Source: Gadus chalcogrammus | Lineage: Eukaryota > Chordata > Actinopteri > Gadiformes > Gadidae | Direction: 5' to 3' | Length of the DNA: 64,000 nt | Assembly (NCBI RefSeq): GCF_026213295.1 | Contig: NC_079412.1 | Coordinates: 3,551,813 to 3,615,812 of the forward strand | Program-made: the position numbers and the translations under genes | Part shown: positions 50,387-61,855 of the stretch, piece after piece | Position numbering within the stretch: the stretch's first letter is position 1 | Layout of the letters: the number at the start of each line of letters is the position of its first letter | Notes under the pieces: generated by a model | What the model was told of the DNA's origin: nothing | Seen by the model: only the letters and a program-made list of their open reading frames with translations | Database searches by the model: none

Positions 50387-51066
50387 CTGATTACAAGAAA
50401 TAATTAGTAAATTGTTCTTGAACAAGTACAATTATTAATTCATTACGTTTTTCATCTAGCTAATGTGGCCAGTGAAAAATATGGCCTGAAAATATCAGGA
50501 AACGGCACCAAACTTGTTTGGCAATTTTTTGTTTCCACATACGGGATAGCAATATAGTTACAGTAATAAAAAAATTCCAGTCTCAATAAAAACATGAATA
50601 GCGTGTGTTGTCGTTTTTTAACCCCACTCTCAGTATTTGAAACTACAGGTTGTAAATGCACAGATAATTTCAAAATGCTTTTCTGTCGTTAACATGTCAA
50701 TATTTGTACTGATTGGCCATCAGAAGTTCAGAGTTCGATAGATACATCCATTTTTTTGGTCCCATCATTTGAAATCCAATGATATTCTATCATGAAAGAC
50801 TCAGAATAAGTATTCACATTTAGTTACTGCCAGTTACCTTTTTTTTATAAATACAATTCTAACTGAAATAAGTGATACATTTGTTAAAGTAAAGTTCTGA
50901 AATTGATACACATTTGATTTACTTTTTACAGGCTTTGTCTATAAAGCCCCCCCCATTTCTGTGTTTCTAAACCATCGTTTAAAGGAAAATAACATTTGCC
51001 AAAAGCTAGAGATGTTGAGTTATGACTTTAAAGGAAACTTATAAAGGAAAAGGACAGCAAGGTGAA

Positions 51067-51461
51067 TTACTTATGTGACCAAAAAATCCTGCCACTTCGA
51101 AGCTCAACACAAGACACAACTAAATACGTCTGACCTACACACATGCCCTGATGGCCTCTCTGAGGATGCATGTACAAATTCACTGCCTGATATGGATCTG
51201 TTGCTAGAGTGAGATTGGAATCAGCCATAAAGATGTTGCATAGTTCATATAGATCTGGATAACACGGTTTGGTCTGGCGAAAGATACATTCATTTTTGCA
51301 CAGTTGAAAATCACCATCTTCAATTGGGGAAAGGAAGTCTCTTGTCCCATAGAGTTCAGGTAATGCAAACATCACGTTCGGCCAACCGCTGGGGACGTTA
51401 AGGTTTTTCGATGGCCTGATGGTGTCTGTGTTCCAGACCTTGCAGTGTCATCCAACTCATC
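51067..51461 (-). pseudogene. integrase-type transposon gene, last exon
   Basis: Minus strand: acceptor TTTTAACAG before 51461, DELDDTA, a 1-base shift, then WNTDTIRPSKN, PELYGTRDFLSPIEDGDFQL, CKNECIFRQTKPCYPDLYEL and DPYQAVNLYMH. This is the C-terminal region that follows the integrase core in the same fish protein family as 49744-50098. It lies on the opposite strand, so the two are not one collinear gene. Confidence 0.6.
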
Positions 51462-52653
51462 CTGTTAAAAGCAAGAATATAAAAACAGTAAATACATTAA
51501 GGAAGAACTATAAATGCATATCCAGGGCTGTTTGCTTATTTTTTTTTAAGTGGTAGCACTGGTGCCAGCAAGCACAAAAACTCGGTAGCATAAAAATAAA
51601 TTTTGTAGCACACAGTGTGATCGAAAACTTGCGTAACCTTAACCCTTGCATTTCACTCTAATTACCTTTGGCATGTCATCTTGGTCTCATTTGAGATTCA
51701 CAATCAATATTATATACTTGTGTGCAGTAATAATTGTAGAAAAAATGAATAGGGCTGCACTTATTTAGACAAGAGCCTAACCTGCCAATAGCAACTTTTG
51801 CTGATTCAGAATTGTTTTCCCCCCATAGAACAATAATATTAACATCTATATCTGTATATTGTTTATCTATACACATAATTATTATAATGATTAACATTTT
51901 TAGAACATTTCCTTTTAATTAACACCAAACTTTATACATTGAGCACAGCCTATTCAATTAATTAGTATACATATTTCTACAATTTAGGATAAATTAAATA
52001 GGTTGTTGTGAATGTTTTTGGAGTAGTTCTTCCATGGCTTATTTCAAAATGTGTCTATAGGCTACTGTTGACTGCTCTCGGCTCTCTGCAGCTGAAGGAC
52101 AAGATGCGTCCAGCCAAAGTGGCGGGTGGACTCAATAACTTAAGAATACTTTACCCAGTTTGGCGAGTGTTAATTTTGAGCCCTCTAAGCAGTGTTGTGC
52201 ATCACTTATGGAAGTAAATCTGTGCCATCGGATTTTGAAAATAAAAACCCATTGAATTCTAAGCAATTCATATTTATGCATTGAAATAACGTAACTCAAA
52301 ATAAAATGTTTGTATTATTGGATATTTTGAATAATTATGAGCTATTGCATATGTATAAACCCACACATGCATAATCCCATTCACAAATATATACAAGTTT
52401 TAACAATACTTGCTATACTTTTGTAGTTGAAGTTATTTAATTAGTTTAATTGATTATTTATCTTTTTTCTTGAAGTGCTATTTTTTTTTTACAATACATA
52501 CATTGCACATAATGCACCCCTGAAATCTTCAATATATATACGTTCTAAAACAGCATAAACAATGTACATGGGATGATGGGATGAGTAGTGGTGTAACATA
52601 ACGTGATTCTGCAGAGGGAGCATTATTTGATAGAGGCAATGGGTTTATCCACT
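51462..52653. other. intergenic, no gene seen
   Basis: AT-rich. The only recognised item is the partial dispersed repeat at 52207-52300. Short ORFs have no motif. Confidence 0.5.
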
Positions 52654-53798
52654 ATAGGGCTGGCCCGAATTATTTGAATACTCGTTCGGAAAATTAGTAT
52701 TCGAAGCTTAAATCAGTATTCGGAGCTTCGTTGTTACACGTAGGCCTACGTGACGTTACCAGAGCGAGGGAGGCAAACGGCGACACCAAGCAGAGAAGCG
52801 AGAGAGGTGGAGGAAGAATAGGTATGCGGCACCGGCGGCGGCGACTCTGGCGGCGGCGGCGGCATCACTGGCGGCGGCAGCGGCATCTCTGGCGGCGGCG
52901 GCGTCTCTGGCGGCGTTGTCTCTTGTGGCAGCGGCGGCGGCGTCTCTGGCGGCGGCCCGGCGCGGCCTCGTCCCCCGCGGCCTTGTCTCCCGCAGCCTCG
53001 TCTCGGGCTGCGTCGTCTCGTTTGGGGTACGCCAAGGGATCGCGTTGCCCGCATCCTCCACCACTGTGGCAACCTCGATCGTCGGCGGCTGAGATTCCCG
53101 AAGGAGACGGACCAAATAGGGTGTGGGTCAACGGTTTTTATTGCGTATAACCACTTAAAAAACGTAAAACAAAAGACAACGAAAATTCTTCCACTTATGG
53201 GGTAAAAAGGGTGAGGGATCTCCAGGTCCGGTCCGTCGGTGAGGTCAGCATGGCTCCCGCTCCCGCTCCCGCTCCCGCTCCCGCTCCCTCTCAGCACGAG
53301 CCACATGGCTGAGAGAGCCCCGAATGAGTGGTGAAGCAGGCTATTTAAGCTGCTTCTCCACCGGTTCCTCAGGTGCTCCTCATCTTCTTATTTGGCAACG
53401 GCCGGGTTTTCCACAACACATATGACAATCAATATTCGGTATTTGTTATGGATTTATTGTACAAATTCCCTGAAAAGATGCACGTTCCAGAATGAATTGA
53501 AAAGCTCCCGCAAGGGCTTAGATGGCAGAGGACAGCTGATTTGGTTCGGAACAACAGAGCAACACCTGTTCGCTTCCACGGGGTAAAATTAAGTAACTCC
53601 AACTTACTTAGGCCTACTAATTAACGTTCGAAAGCTATTAAATCTTCAACAAAATATGCAGATACTGTCAAAATCGGTTCAAGGGGATTATTAATGTTGT
53701 TTTTGATGGTGTGTTTTTCTGGAACGAGTATTCAAATATTCGCTCGGAAAAACCAACGAGTATTCGAAGCCTGAAAAATGGCATTCGGGCCAGCCCTA
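52654..53798. mobile_element. non-autonomous hAT with GC-rich insert
   Basis: Termini TAGGGCTGGCCCGAAT and ATTCGGGCCAGCCCTA, with TATTCGAAGC subterminal repeats. The expected 8-bp duplication is displaced: 5' flank TTATCCAC(TA), and CTATCCAC lies beyond the adjoining Academ-like element at 60272-60279. The interior has (GGCGGC)-rich triplets (52830-52960) and a (GCTCCC)n tract (53252-53290). No transposase. Confidence 0.85.
52830..53290. repeat. GC-rich triplet/hexamer minisatellites inside the hAT
   Basis: GGCGGC runs broken by ATCTCT/GTCTCT, and six GCTCCC hexamers. They create long Pro/Arg/Ala-rich ORFs in several frames of both strands, a compositional effect. Confidence 0.7.
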
Positions 53799-53800
53799 CT

Positions 53801-54222
53801 TAGTTGGGTCATCTATAGAAGTTCCGTGACCGTGGAGAGGAAAGGTTCGTTTCTCACTGGATTTGTCATCTATAAAGGTTAAATAAAAAAATGAGCCGGT
53901 GTGCCCCTCACAAAAATGTGGGGACATTTTTGTAGAGCCCTATATCCAAAATGGCTGCTGCCAGCCAAGCTGGAAATTTACTTTTTAATGGTTTTGCCCA
54001 CAGTGCTGCATAATACATGGTTTCTGAGACTATTTGGGTCAAGAAATTAAAAAAATGATGTAGATTTATTGATTTGACCTATTTTTGACCTTCAAATTCA
54101 AGATGGCTGCCACTTTTGGCTCTTTAAATGTCAATTTTTCAAAATCGTCAGAGAGCCTTAATATTAGGCTCAAATGAAAGGTCTGCTCATACTGAGTTCA
54201 GTTATGGACAGTAAAATTACAA
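53801..54222 (+). repeat. left TIR of Academ-like element
   Basis: Starts TAGTTGGGTCATCTATAG and ends at GTAAAATTACAA. It includes AAAAATGTGGGGACATTTTT, itself a palindrome, and CAAAATGGCTGCTGCCAGC / CAAGATGGCTGCCA motifs that resemble YY1-type sites (CAAGATGGC). Confidence 0.88.
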
Positions 54223-55228
54223 GTAGGCTATGCAGAAGTCATCTGAAAGGTAAAAAAGATCAAGGTTTGTGGTTGATGAGAATTAAACTGCTGATGTTAT
54301 TAGTTACCTGAACTGTGATGTTCAATTGATCCCTTCATTTCATTATGAACTGGAAGATAATTAACAATTCTCAATGGCATAAAATATCTCTAAAGTTGTC
54401 TTCTGCATTTATTCAACAAAGCATACCTCACTCCCAATCAGTCAGCCCCACATCCAAGTGATGTGCAAACACGCTCTCTCTCTAATGTTTACGTTTCAAC
54501 ATTGGTCTCCTTCCATTCGTCCTTTACACATATTTATTATTCCCCCTTGTCATCTCTCCCTGTAATCAATTCATCCTCAGTTCGTCCTTTCGGCCCCGGG
54601 TGTTTTGATCACAAACCTCAGTGTGTTTTACGTTAAGGTTTCATCCTCAGAAAGGGGAGGGACAAGGGAAGATTACAAGTCGTTTTTTCTCTCGATAGCT
54701 CTAACCTTCGTCGGCGGTGTCACCGGCGTGGCAGGCGATAAGAAGGCTCCGCTGTCGGCTGGGGTTTGATTGGACGGTGATACATCAACATTATTCACTT
54801 AGATTATTTTTCTCATTATGAATGTATGACAGCAAAGAGATAATGTTGCAGAAGTTATCATTGTGTTATGTGCAGAAGTTATCATTGATATTTAGTGTTG
54901 GCTAAGCTAAATTAGGTAGCTATCTAATGTTTGCTTAGCTGTGTCTCAATTTATGTTGACTGACATAATCCAGCTGCTTGTCATGGAAAAAAGCATAACA
55001 TAGCAACATATCTAATTAGTTTGATCTAGCATTAATATGATAACCAGCAGTTCCCACAAGTAACTAGCTAGCTAGCTACTGACATGGTTCAGGTTTGCAA
55101 CAATGCTAGTTTCAGCTCCAATATGCCTACCCTAGCTAGATAGCTGAAGACTAGCTCCTCTGGCACTTTACAGTAGTTTTTTTTCTCTTTTTAGGTTTAT
55201 GTGAATATAGCTAGAAAAACAAGGCACA
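54223..55228 (+). other. 5' region of the Academ-like gene
   Basis: No ORF. It probably holds promoter, 5' UTR exon and intron: a strong acceptor TTTTTTCTCTTTTTAG at 55178-55193 precedes the coding start by 35 bp. A GC-richer block at 54590-54760 could be the promoter/first exon. Confidence 0.4.
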
Positions 55229-56447
55229 ATGTCCTATGAATGTGTGCTGAAATGTGGCAAGCCTTGTGAGTCATCTCATAAAATCAACCAAGGAAAATGG
55301 GACCGTTTACAATCCAAAGCCAAAAACTGGTCAGGGCTTGACAAATTTGGTCATGTTTACACCACCACCTCGTGGCAAGATGGGCCAGGGAATCATTACA
55401 TACATCAGTCATGTTATATATCCATCTCATCTTCAGACAAGCTTGAAAAAGCCAGACGGCGCACAAACAAAGAAAGTGACATTGCTCAGTGTTCAAGTTC
55501 TGAAATGCCAGCTCAGAAGGCTGTGTGACAAAGAGTCAGAGGGGCCATCACCAAAGCGTCTGCGTTCCGTGAGTGGGCCTCTTCACGACAAGACAAAGTG
55601 TGTGTGGTGCATGCAAGGTGAGGACACAAGACACCCAAATAGAGTGCGAAGCAAGCTGTTCAGAATCAACACACAGTCATCATGGCGCACCTTCAAGCGC
55701 CACACAGTCATTATAGAAGATGAACAGTTGAGGGACCGTGTCACACGGCTCATTGAGTCAACATCAGCACTGTCAGATCCTTTTGCAAATGATATCATGT
55801 ACCACCAAGTCTGTTGGATGAAACATATCCACAATACACATTTCAAGCCAGATGATGCAATGCATCTCCAGAGTGTGTCACTCTCAGAGGCAAAAAATTT
55901 GTTCTTTAGACATGTTGATTCTGTCATCTTTACTGAGCGTGAGATCCGTTCACTACAGTCTCTTTTAGCAGACTACAAACGCATAGTCAGTGAGTATGGA
56001 TATGCAGTGGGTGATGTTAAATCATCTTATGTCAAGGACCTGCTCATTAATGAGTATCGAGACAAAATTGGCTTCAAAGATAGAAGTGAGCTTAACAAAA
56101 GCGAGTGGGTCTATGATGTTGGGGGAGGAGGTGATTACATTGAGGCAGCAGTCTCATCCCTTGGCATCAGCGATGAGCAGCTCGTTCAGAACTTGGCTGC
56201 ACGGCTATCGAAGATGATCAAAGTCACACCTACTCTTCCATGGCCACCTTGCATTGATCATCTTGAGGAAGATGAACAGTTGTGTGAGTTGCTGTTGAAG
56301 CTTTTGACTTGGCTAAAACAGCCTCAGAGAAAAACTGCCGACCTCAGCCCTGCAACACTCAGTCTGGCTTCCATGATCACCTACCACATTACTGGACAGC
56401 GCACTACCACTGCTGGGTGTAAATGTCCATGGCATGACTCGAAGTAA
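55229..56447 (+). pseudogene. Academ-like protein, N-terminal zinc-module part
   Basis: From ATG 55229 one frame reads MSYECVLKCGKPCESSHK and later NHYIHQSCY (C/C/C...H..C). A 1-base shift near 55525 leads into the second frame with KCVWCMQGEDTRHPNR and, about 75 residues on, MYHQVCWMKHIH. This gives two similar Cys/His modules, as in the Cys-rich finger of Academ proteins. It continues through WVYDVGGGGDYIEAAVSSLG and LSPATLSLASMITYHITGQR to a second 1-base shift (extra G in GCTGGG near 56417), which ends the frame at 56447. Confidence 0.75.
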
Positions 56448-58083
56448 AGATCTGGTAGACACTCTACACAAGAGTGGTGTCTGCATCAGCTATGCAGACA
56501 CGCTGCTCCTTTATGACCACTGGGCTTTGATGGATATAGAGGCATCATCAACCTGCCCACAGGAGATTGCAGATGGCAAGCCAGCTATTGTTATTATCGA
56601 CAATGATGACTTCAAAATTGACACCCTGACAGGTAACTCAACAGGAGCCCATCGAACAAATGTTATGTATGTGCAGCCAGAGAGCTATAACAAGAAACCA
56701 GATGAAGTTCCTGCTGCAAGGCTCTCCAAGAAGAAGGAAATCTCTGCACAGCTGAGGCAGAAGTGTGCAGAGCTGACAAAGGTCCATCAGTACAGATGCC
56801 CTCCTGGTAGCAAGAGTGAGCCACCAGCTCGTCCCATGGTAGATCTACCAGTGAATGGCACAGCTCCACAGCGTGCTCGCTCTGTCATACATGCACTGTC
56901 TCGCATAGACACTGATGGTTCAAGACCACCACCTCAACAGCAGCAGGTTCCGGGATACAGTGGTGCTCAGTCTTGCCATCATCTACCACACAACAAGAGC
57001 AAGCCTTACTACCACACAACGTACAATGAACCTCCAAACAAGTCAGTGATGCATGACATTATGATTAAACAACTGAATGCCATGCACAAGAATAATATTC
57101 CCTTCTCCTTTCTCGTTGGTGACCTGCCCACCTACAAGACAATCATTCAGCTCAAGGCAGAGAATGCGCAAATGTTCAAGGACATTGTCCCAATCCTCGG
57201 TGCTTTCCACCAACAGATGTCCTACATGTATGCCGTGTATAAGAGATTCAAAGGCTCTGGAATGGCAGACACTTTGGTTACAGCAGGGGTAGTAGTGGAG
57301 GGTTCAGTAGACCAAGCACTACGAGGGAAGCACTACAGGCGGGGTGTGCGCTGCATCCAGCTCTGGAGAGAGGCTCTAATAAATAAACGACTGGCAAAGA
57401 TTCTTGAGCATGAAGAGCTATCAGAGGACATTAAGGAGAATCTCAAGACCCTGCGCAATGCACTCACTGAAACTCAGGAGGCTTTACAGAAAGCTCACAA
57501 GGATCTTGAGGAGGATGGTGATGTAAAGGAGCTGATCAACAGAGTTTACGAGAAACCTGGCACAGACATGGGGGACTTTTGGGTCTCGTTCCTGGAGATG
57601 ACCGATCCCCTTGTACAATGTCTTCATGCATGTCATGCAAGAAATGGTACAGAGTACCTTGTGTCAACATTCAACATGCTGCCTGGACTGATGGCATACG
57701 ACAACCATGATTATGGCAGGTGGTTGCCAGATTATTGGGCAATGCTCTCCTCGCTGTCAGATGAGAGAATGGAATTTTTTAACATTCACTTCACCCAGTC
57801 AATGACAGGGCTACCTTACTCCTGACAGCCACTCGACCTTTGGATTGAAACTACAATGAATCTGAACTCGAAGCTAAAGCAAGGGTGGATTCAGCTTCTA
57901 CAGAATGAGAAGCAACTGTTCTCAACAATAAGAAATGCAAACAATGTTGCCAGGGTGAAGTCTACTGTGAAGCAGAGCCTTAAGTGCCAGCGCCGCCATA
58001 GGAAGCATGTTGAATGCCAGCCAGCAAGGATGAAGAAGGATGAGCAGGCTTCAGGACCTGCTGGCATGCATGACGGATTTTGA
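56434..58083 (+). pseudogene. Academ-like protein, middle region of unknown fold
   Basis: The frame starts VHGMTRSKDLVDTLHKSGVC and runs to GLPYS, then TGA at 57823-57825, then QPLDLWIETTMNLNSKLKQG to 58083 in the same frame. Motifs include AIVIIDNDDFKIDTLTGNST, PFSFLVGDLPTYKTIIQLKA and FVSFLEMTDPLV with HACHARNGTEY. I know no named domain, although similar proteins are multicopy in fish and cnidarians. IDNDDF and GDLPTY could belong to a nuclease-like fold, but that is a guess. The TGA is most simply a nonsense mutation. Confidence 0.7.
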
Positions 58084-59398
58084 AGCTGAGCCCTTTGACA
58101 TCTCTTCACCTATACTGAGGTCGCTTCAGTCTGGCCGGGTGGCCTCACCAGAGTTAGTGCATGACCTAAAGACTGCACTTCCAGATGGCCAAGCTCAGGT
58201 TGAAACCTTCCTGCAAGAGCGAGTGTTCGCAAAGATCAAGCCTCTCACTGCAACCATCCACAGGAATAAGAGGCGAAATTTCACTGGAGAAATGGTCTGT
58301 ACACCATCTGGTGCTCATATGAAGGTTGCCCATATGGAGAGATCGTGGCTGGCAGCCCTAGTGGACCTTGCAGGGGGATCAGGAATGATCCAACTTGAGT
58401 CAGCCCTTGAGAGGAGAGTGACTCAGGAGTGCCTTTCACTCTACAATGTAGATGGGTCAATGCGCAAGACTGTGAAGAGCAAGTTGTTAGAGCTCTTCAA
58501 GCTAGACCCAGTAAGTGAAAAACCGAGAGACCACGTTAGCCTTGTGGACATGGGGCTGATCTGGCGGCTTGCCACCTCCACACCTGAAGACCGTGAGTCT
58601 CGGAAGCGGGACGGTTCAGAGTACCACTGGGGTGACTACTTGGATAAAATCTGTACTATGATCTTCTCACGCCACGCCAACGCATATCTCATCATCCTTG
58701 TCAATGACATATATGACCTTCCTTTCAGCATCAAGGATGATGAGCACGATCGTCGTGCAGCAAAACATCCAAAAGGCCCAAATGTTTTTCCCAAGCCCGA
58801 AGACAGGTTCCCAGGTGCTGCTGAGTTCAACCAACTCATGGTTAATTCCGGAAATAAGGTCAGACTACAGAAACTTGTACAGGAACAGCTGAAAAGACAA
58901 GCGGGTCGAGTGCATAGAGACATCATATGCTGCGATGGAGAAACATCAACCAACCTGAGCACTGGCGTGGCTAATGGGGACTATGTCTTCAGACATCCAG
59001 AAGCAGATACAATGCTGCTCTCTGCCTATGCAAAGGTGAGAGCCAGTGAGTACACTGGACCTGTTGTTCTAGACTGCGAGGACACAGATGTGTATGTCCA
59101 AGCAGCTTACGTCTCACAGCAAGTCAGAGGTGATCTGCTGATTAAACGCAAGCATGTGTTAATTAACTGCCGTGCTATGCTCTCGGAAGAGGTTGCAGAT
59201 ATCATCATACCTCTCCATGTGATCACTGGCAGTGACCACACCTCAGGGTTCTATGGGCATGGGAAGAAGAAGGTGTTGGAGAAGGTGAAGATCAATTCTG
59301 AGGCAAGAGAGCTCCTGGGACGAGTGGGCGAGAGTCTTGAATTAAAACATGACGTCAGAGCGGATATGAAGTCATTTATGCTGAGAGTGCAGATGTGA
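58040..59398 (+). pseudogene. Academ-like protein, XPG-like nuclease region
   Basis: After a 1-base shift near 58035 the frame reads RLQDLLACMTDFEAEPFDI and RNKRRNFTGEMVCT. The nuclease-like block follows: DIICCDGETSTN, HPEADTMLLSAYAKVR, VVLDCEDTDVYVQAAYVS, and IIIPLHVITGSDHTSGFYGH followed by GKKKVLEKV. The E-A-D-T, D-x-E-D-T-D and T-G-S-D-x-T..GxGKKK spacing is that of XPG/FEN-like metal-dependent nucleases in Academ proteins. A frameshift near 59375 ends the frame at 59398. Confidence 0.8.
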
Positions 59399-59724
59399 GC
59401 TGCGGGCAGGCCAGAGTTTCCAAATGGCACAAACTGAAGAATAAGAGTACAATCCGTCTCCCACCTGACAATGACTCTTTGAATCTTCATATGGAAAGGT
59501 CAAACTACCTTACATATTGCCAGCTCCATTACAATCTACAAGAGCATCCTTCTCCCATTGGTCACGGCTGGGAACTAGTGAATGGAAAGTGTCGACCAGT
59601 GCGTCACACCCTGCCCCCCTTGCCCCAGCAGTTCACACCTCATGACTGCTCAGACGAAAGTAGCAGTGATGATGAGATGAGTCAGTGTGGAGACTCAACA
59701 GATTCAGATGGAGAGTCTTTTTAG
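59376..59724 (+). pseudogene. Academ-like protein, C-terminal region
   Basis: The shifted frame reads YAESADVSCGQARVSKWHKL, STIRLPPDNDSLNLHMERSN, SPIGHGWELVNGKCRPVR and an acidic tail (DESSSDDEMSQCGDSTDSDG), then TAG at 59722-59724. The LPPD.DSL..H..R.NY...HPSP.GHGW pattern is the usual ending of these proteins. An AATAAA follows at 59732. Confidence 0.75.
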
Positions 59725-59850
59725 TTAATTCAATAAATAAATTGTTAAAAAATGTTAATGTTATGTTAATAAAAAACCAAGCTAAAGAATCTTCTCTGTC
59801 TCCCTGCTTTCATTGGTTCCACCCAAGACATCTGATAACCTATGTGTATG

Positions 59851-60270
59851 TTGTAATTTTACTATCCATAACTGAATTCAGTATGAGCAGTTCTTCATTT
59901 GAGCCTAATATTAAGGCTCTCTGACGATTTTGAAAAATTGACATTTAAAGAGCCAAAAGTGGCAGCCATCTTGAATTTGAAGGTCAAAAATAGGTCAAAT
60001 CAATAAATCTACATCATTTGTGAATTTCTTGACCCAAATAGTCTCAGAAACCATGTATTATGCAGCACTGTGGGCAAAACCATTAAAAAGTAAATTTCCA
60101 GCTTGGCTGGCAGCAACCATTTTGGATATAGGGCTCTACAAAAATGTCCCCACATTTTTGTGAGGGGCACCCCGGCTCATTTTTTTATTTAACCTTTATA
60201 GATGACAAAACCAGTGAGAAACTAACCTTTCCTCTCCACGGTCACGGAACTTCTATAGATTACCCAACTA
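59851..60270 (-). repeat. right TIR of Academ-like element
   Basis: Reverse complement of 53801-54222 with about a dozen differences. Ends ACCCAACTA at 60270, followed by ACT. Confidence 0.88.
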
Positions 60271-60273
60271 ACT

Positions 60274-60622
60274 ATCCACATACAGTGTAACGTGCGATGG
60301 TGTAGGTCAGGGTTAGCATGAAGGAGGCAACATGCGAGATTCTCCTCACGGTACTTTTAGTATACTATAAGCTTTTGACCATACCACGCCAGGTCTCCAT
60401 GGCACTATATATATTTAACACACAGGTGGAAAGTCCGGGATTCCTGCCTACAACAAATCCGTTACTAAATAACTCATATTAAAAAGGGAGACTTCGATCG
60501 TATACTGCTGTTTATTCTAGCCGAGCGGAAGAGCACGCACTTCTTCACTCCACGTTATCTCGTATAACCAAACAAAAGAGGGAGGCGCCACATAGTGGTG
60601 CTACATATTATAAACCTGACTG
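60274..60622. other. intergenic, no gene seen
   Basis: Short unique-looking stretch between the Academ-like element and a Harbinger MITE. The first bases (ATCCACATAC) continue the pre-insertion flank of the neighbouring hAT. Confidence 0.4.
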
Positions 60623-60625
60623 TTA

Positions 60626-61571
60626 AGGTACGGCCACACCAACCGCGTTACACGCGTTTGGGGCGTCGAAAATCGTAATTTTCGCATAGGGAACCATTGG
60701 TTTTAGGCGCGTAGACGCATTACACGCGTTGATGCGTCGCGTTAGGGGCGTTAAGGTACGGCCACACCAACCGCGTTACTCGCGTTTGGGGCGTCGAAAA
60801 TCGACATTTTTGCAAATGGAACCATTGGTATAGGGGCGTAGACGCGTTCCACGTGTTGAAGCGTCACGTTAGACGCGGCAGACGCACGTAATTACACACG
60901 TAAACGCAGTAACGCGCCCAACGCACCAACGCCTGGAGTTCAAAAAATCGAACTTTCAACGCTCCAACGCGTGATGCATAGCCGCGATAGACAATCAGCG
61001 TGGAGCTTGACCCGACATCACTGGCAGAGAGTAGTGACGCTTGCACAGAAACATACGGCCGACATCTTTCTTTATTCTGGGTGGAAATAGTAACATAGTT
61101 ACGCCATTAAATGCGTTTATGTAAACATTTTTAGCGAGAAATGTGCATTTTACTTTCATAATGTTCGCTCGGTGAATGTGAAGGATGTTTGGTTTGATAG
61201 TTATGACGAAGAGGGAACGCTCCATTCACTTGCATGGCCAGCGTCTCTGGTTGCTAAGCAACCTCAACGTCTTGGCGGACTATATCTCTGCTGATCAACC
61301 CTACGAATGCTGGAAACACACCAGACACACCATGTGAAGTTATTTAACCCGATTATTGTCATTTATTATTTAATCTAACCCGATCTAAGCTCTATCATGC
61401 ACCCAAACATGGCGGCGTTTGGGTTTCCTACCTCAGACTCCTAAATCCAGCGCAGCCACAGGCGTGTTAGGCACGTTGAACCATTTTTGTGACACACAAT
61501 GATCAAGCGTCAAGTTAGGCACGTTACACGCGTTATCCAACGCGAGTAACGCGTTTGGTGTGGCCGTAGCA
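60626..61571. mobile_element. Harbinger (H3 family) MITE
   Basis: Termini AGGTACGGCCACACC and GGTGTGGCCGTAGCA with target duplication TTA (60623-60625 and 61572-61574), the TWA of Harbinger. The left ~125 bp is partly duplicated (AGGTACGGCCACACCAACCG at 60626 and near 60752). The core (61040-61225) is the H3 module in reverse, and CCCAAACATGGCGGCGTTTG matches the transposase start of the copy at 4760-5176. Confidence 0.85.
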
Positions 61572-61855
61572 TTACAACTCTACCCCAGAAATCTTCAATA
61601 AAGACGTTATAAACCAGCATCAAAATATGCCCGTTGACTTGCGCTAGCCTAGTCTTCAATGATAAGAACACCAAGGCTAACTTGGGAATCAGGCCCCATG
61701 TCCAAAATTCCGAACTACCCTTATTTTTCAATTCGACGTCCTTCTTATGTACAAGTGTCCGTTAGTATTGTCCATTGCTGAATCTTACAGAAACAACCCA
61801 TACTAATGGCATATATATAGAAAAATGTACTCACGACATCCAACGACGCACCAAC

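Larger units (their letters stand above)
53801..60270 (+). mobile_element. Academ-like DNA transposon, 6.47 kb with ~420-bp TIRs
   Basis: Inverted repeats 53801-54222 and 59851-60270 start TAGTTGGGT and differ at only about a dozen positions. Target duplication ACT (53798-53800 and 60271-60273) fits the 3-4 bp known for Academ. Between them one multi-frame gene (55229-59724) encodes Cys/His zinc modules and an XPG-like nuclease region, the hallmark combination of the Academ superfamily. There is no DDE or hAT/Harbinger signature. Five lesions break the gene, so this copy cannot move by itself, but its TIRs look recent. Confidence 0.8.

Noticed and set aside
52746..53306. Long Pro/Arg/Ala-rich ORFs on both strands in the GC-rich block
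   Set aside because: Several overlapping frames are open at once because of GGCGGC and GCTCCC repeats inside a non-autonomous hAT; compositional artefact.
57823..57825. TGA as a selenocysteine codon in the Academ-like protein
   Set aside because: Four other frame breaks are present in the same gene and no SECIS-like structure is evident after 59724; a nonsense mutation is simpler.
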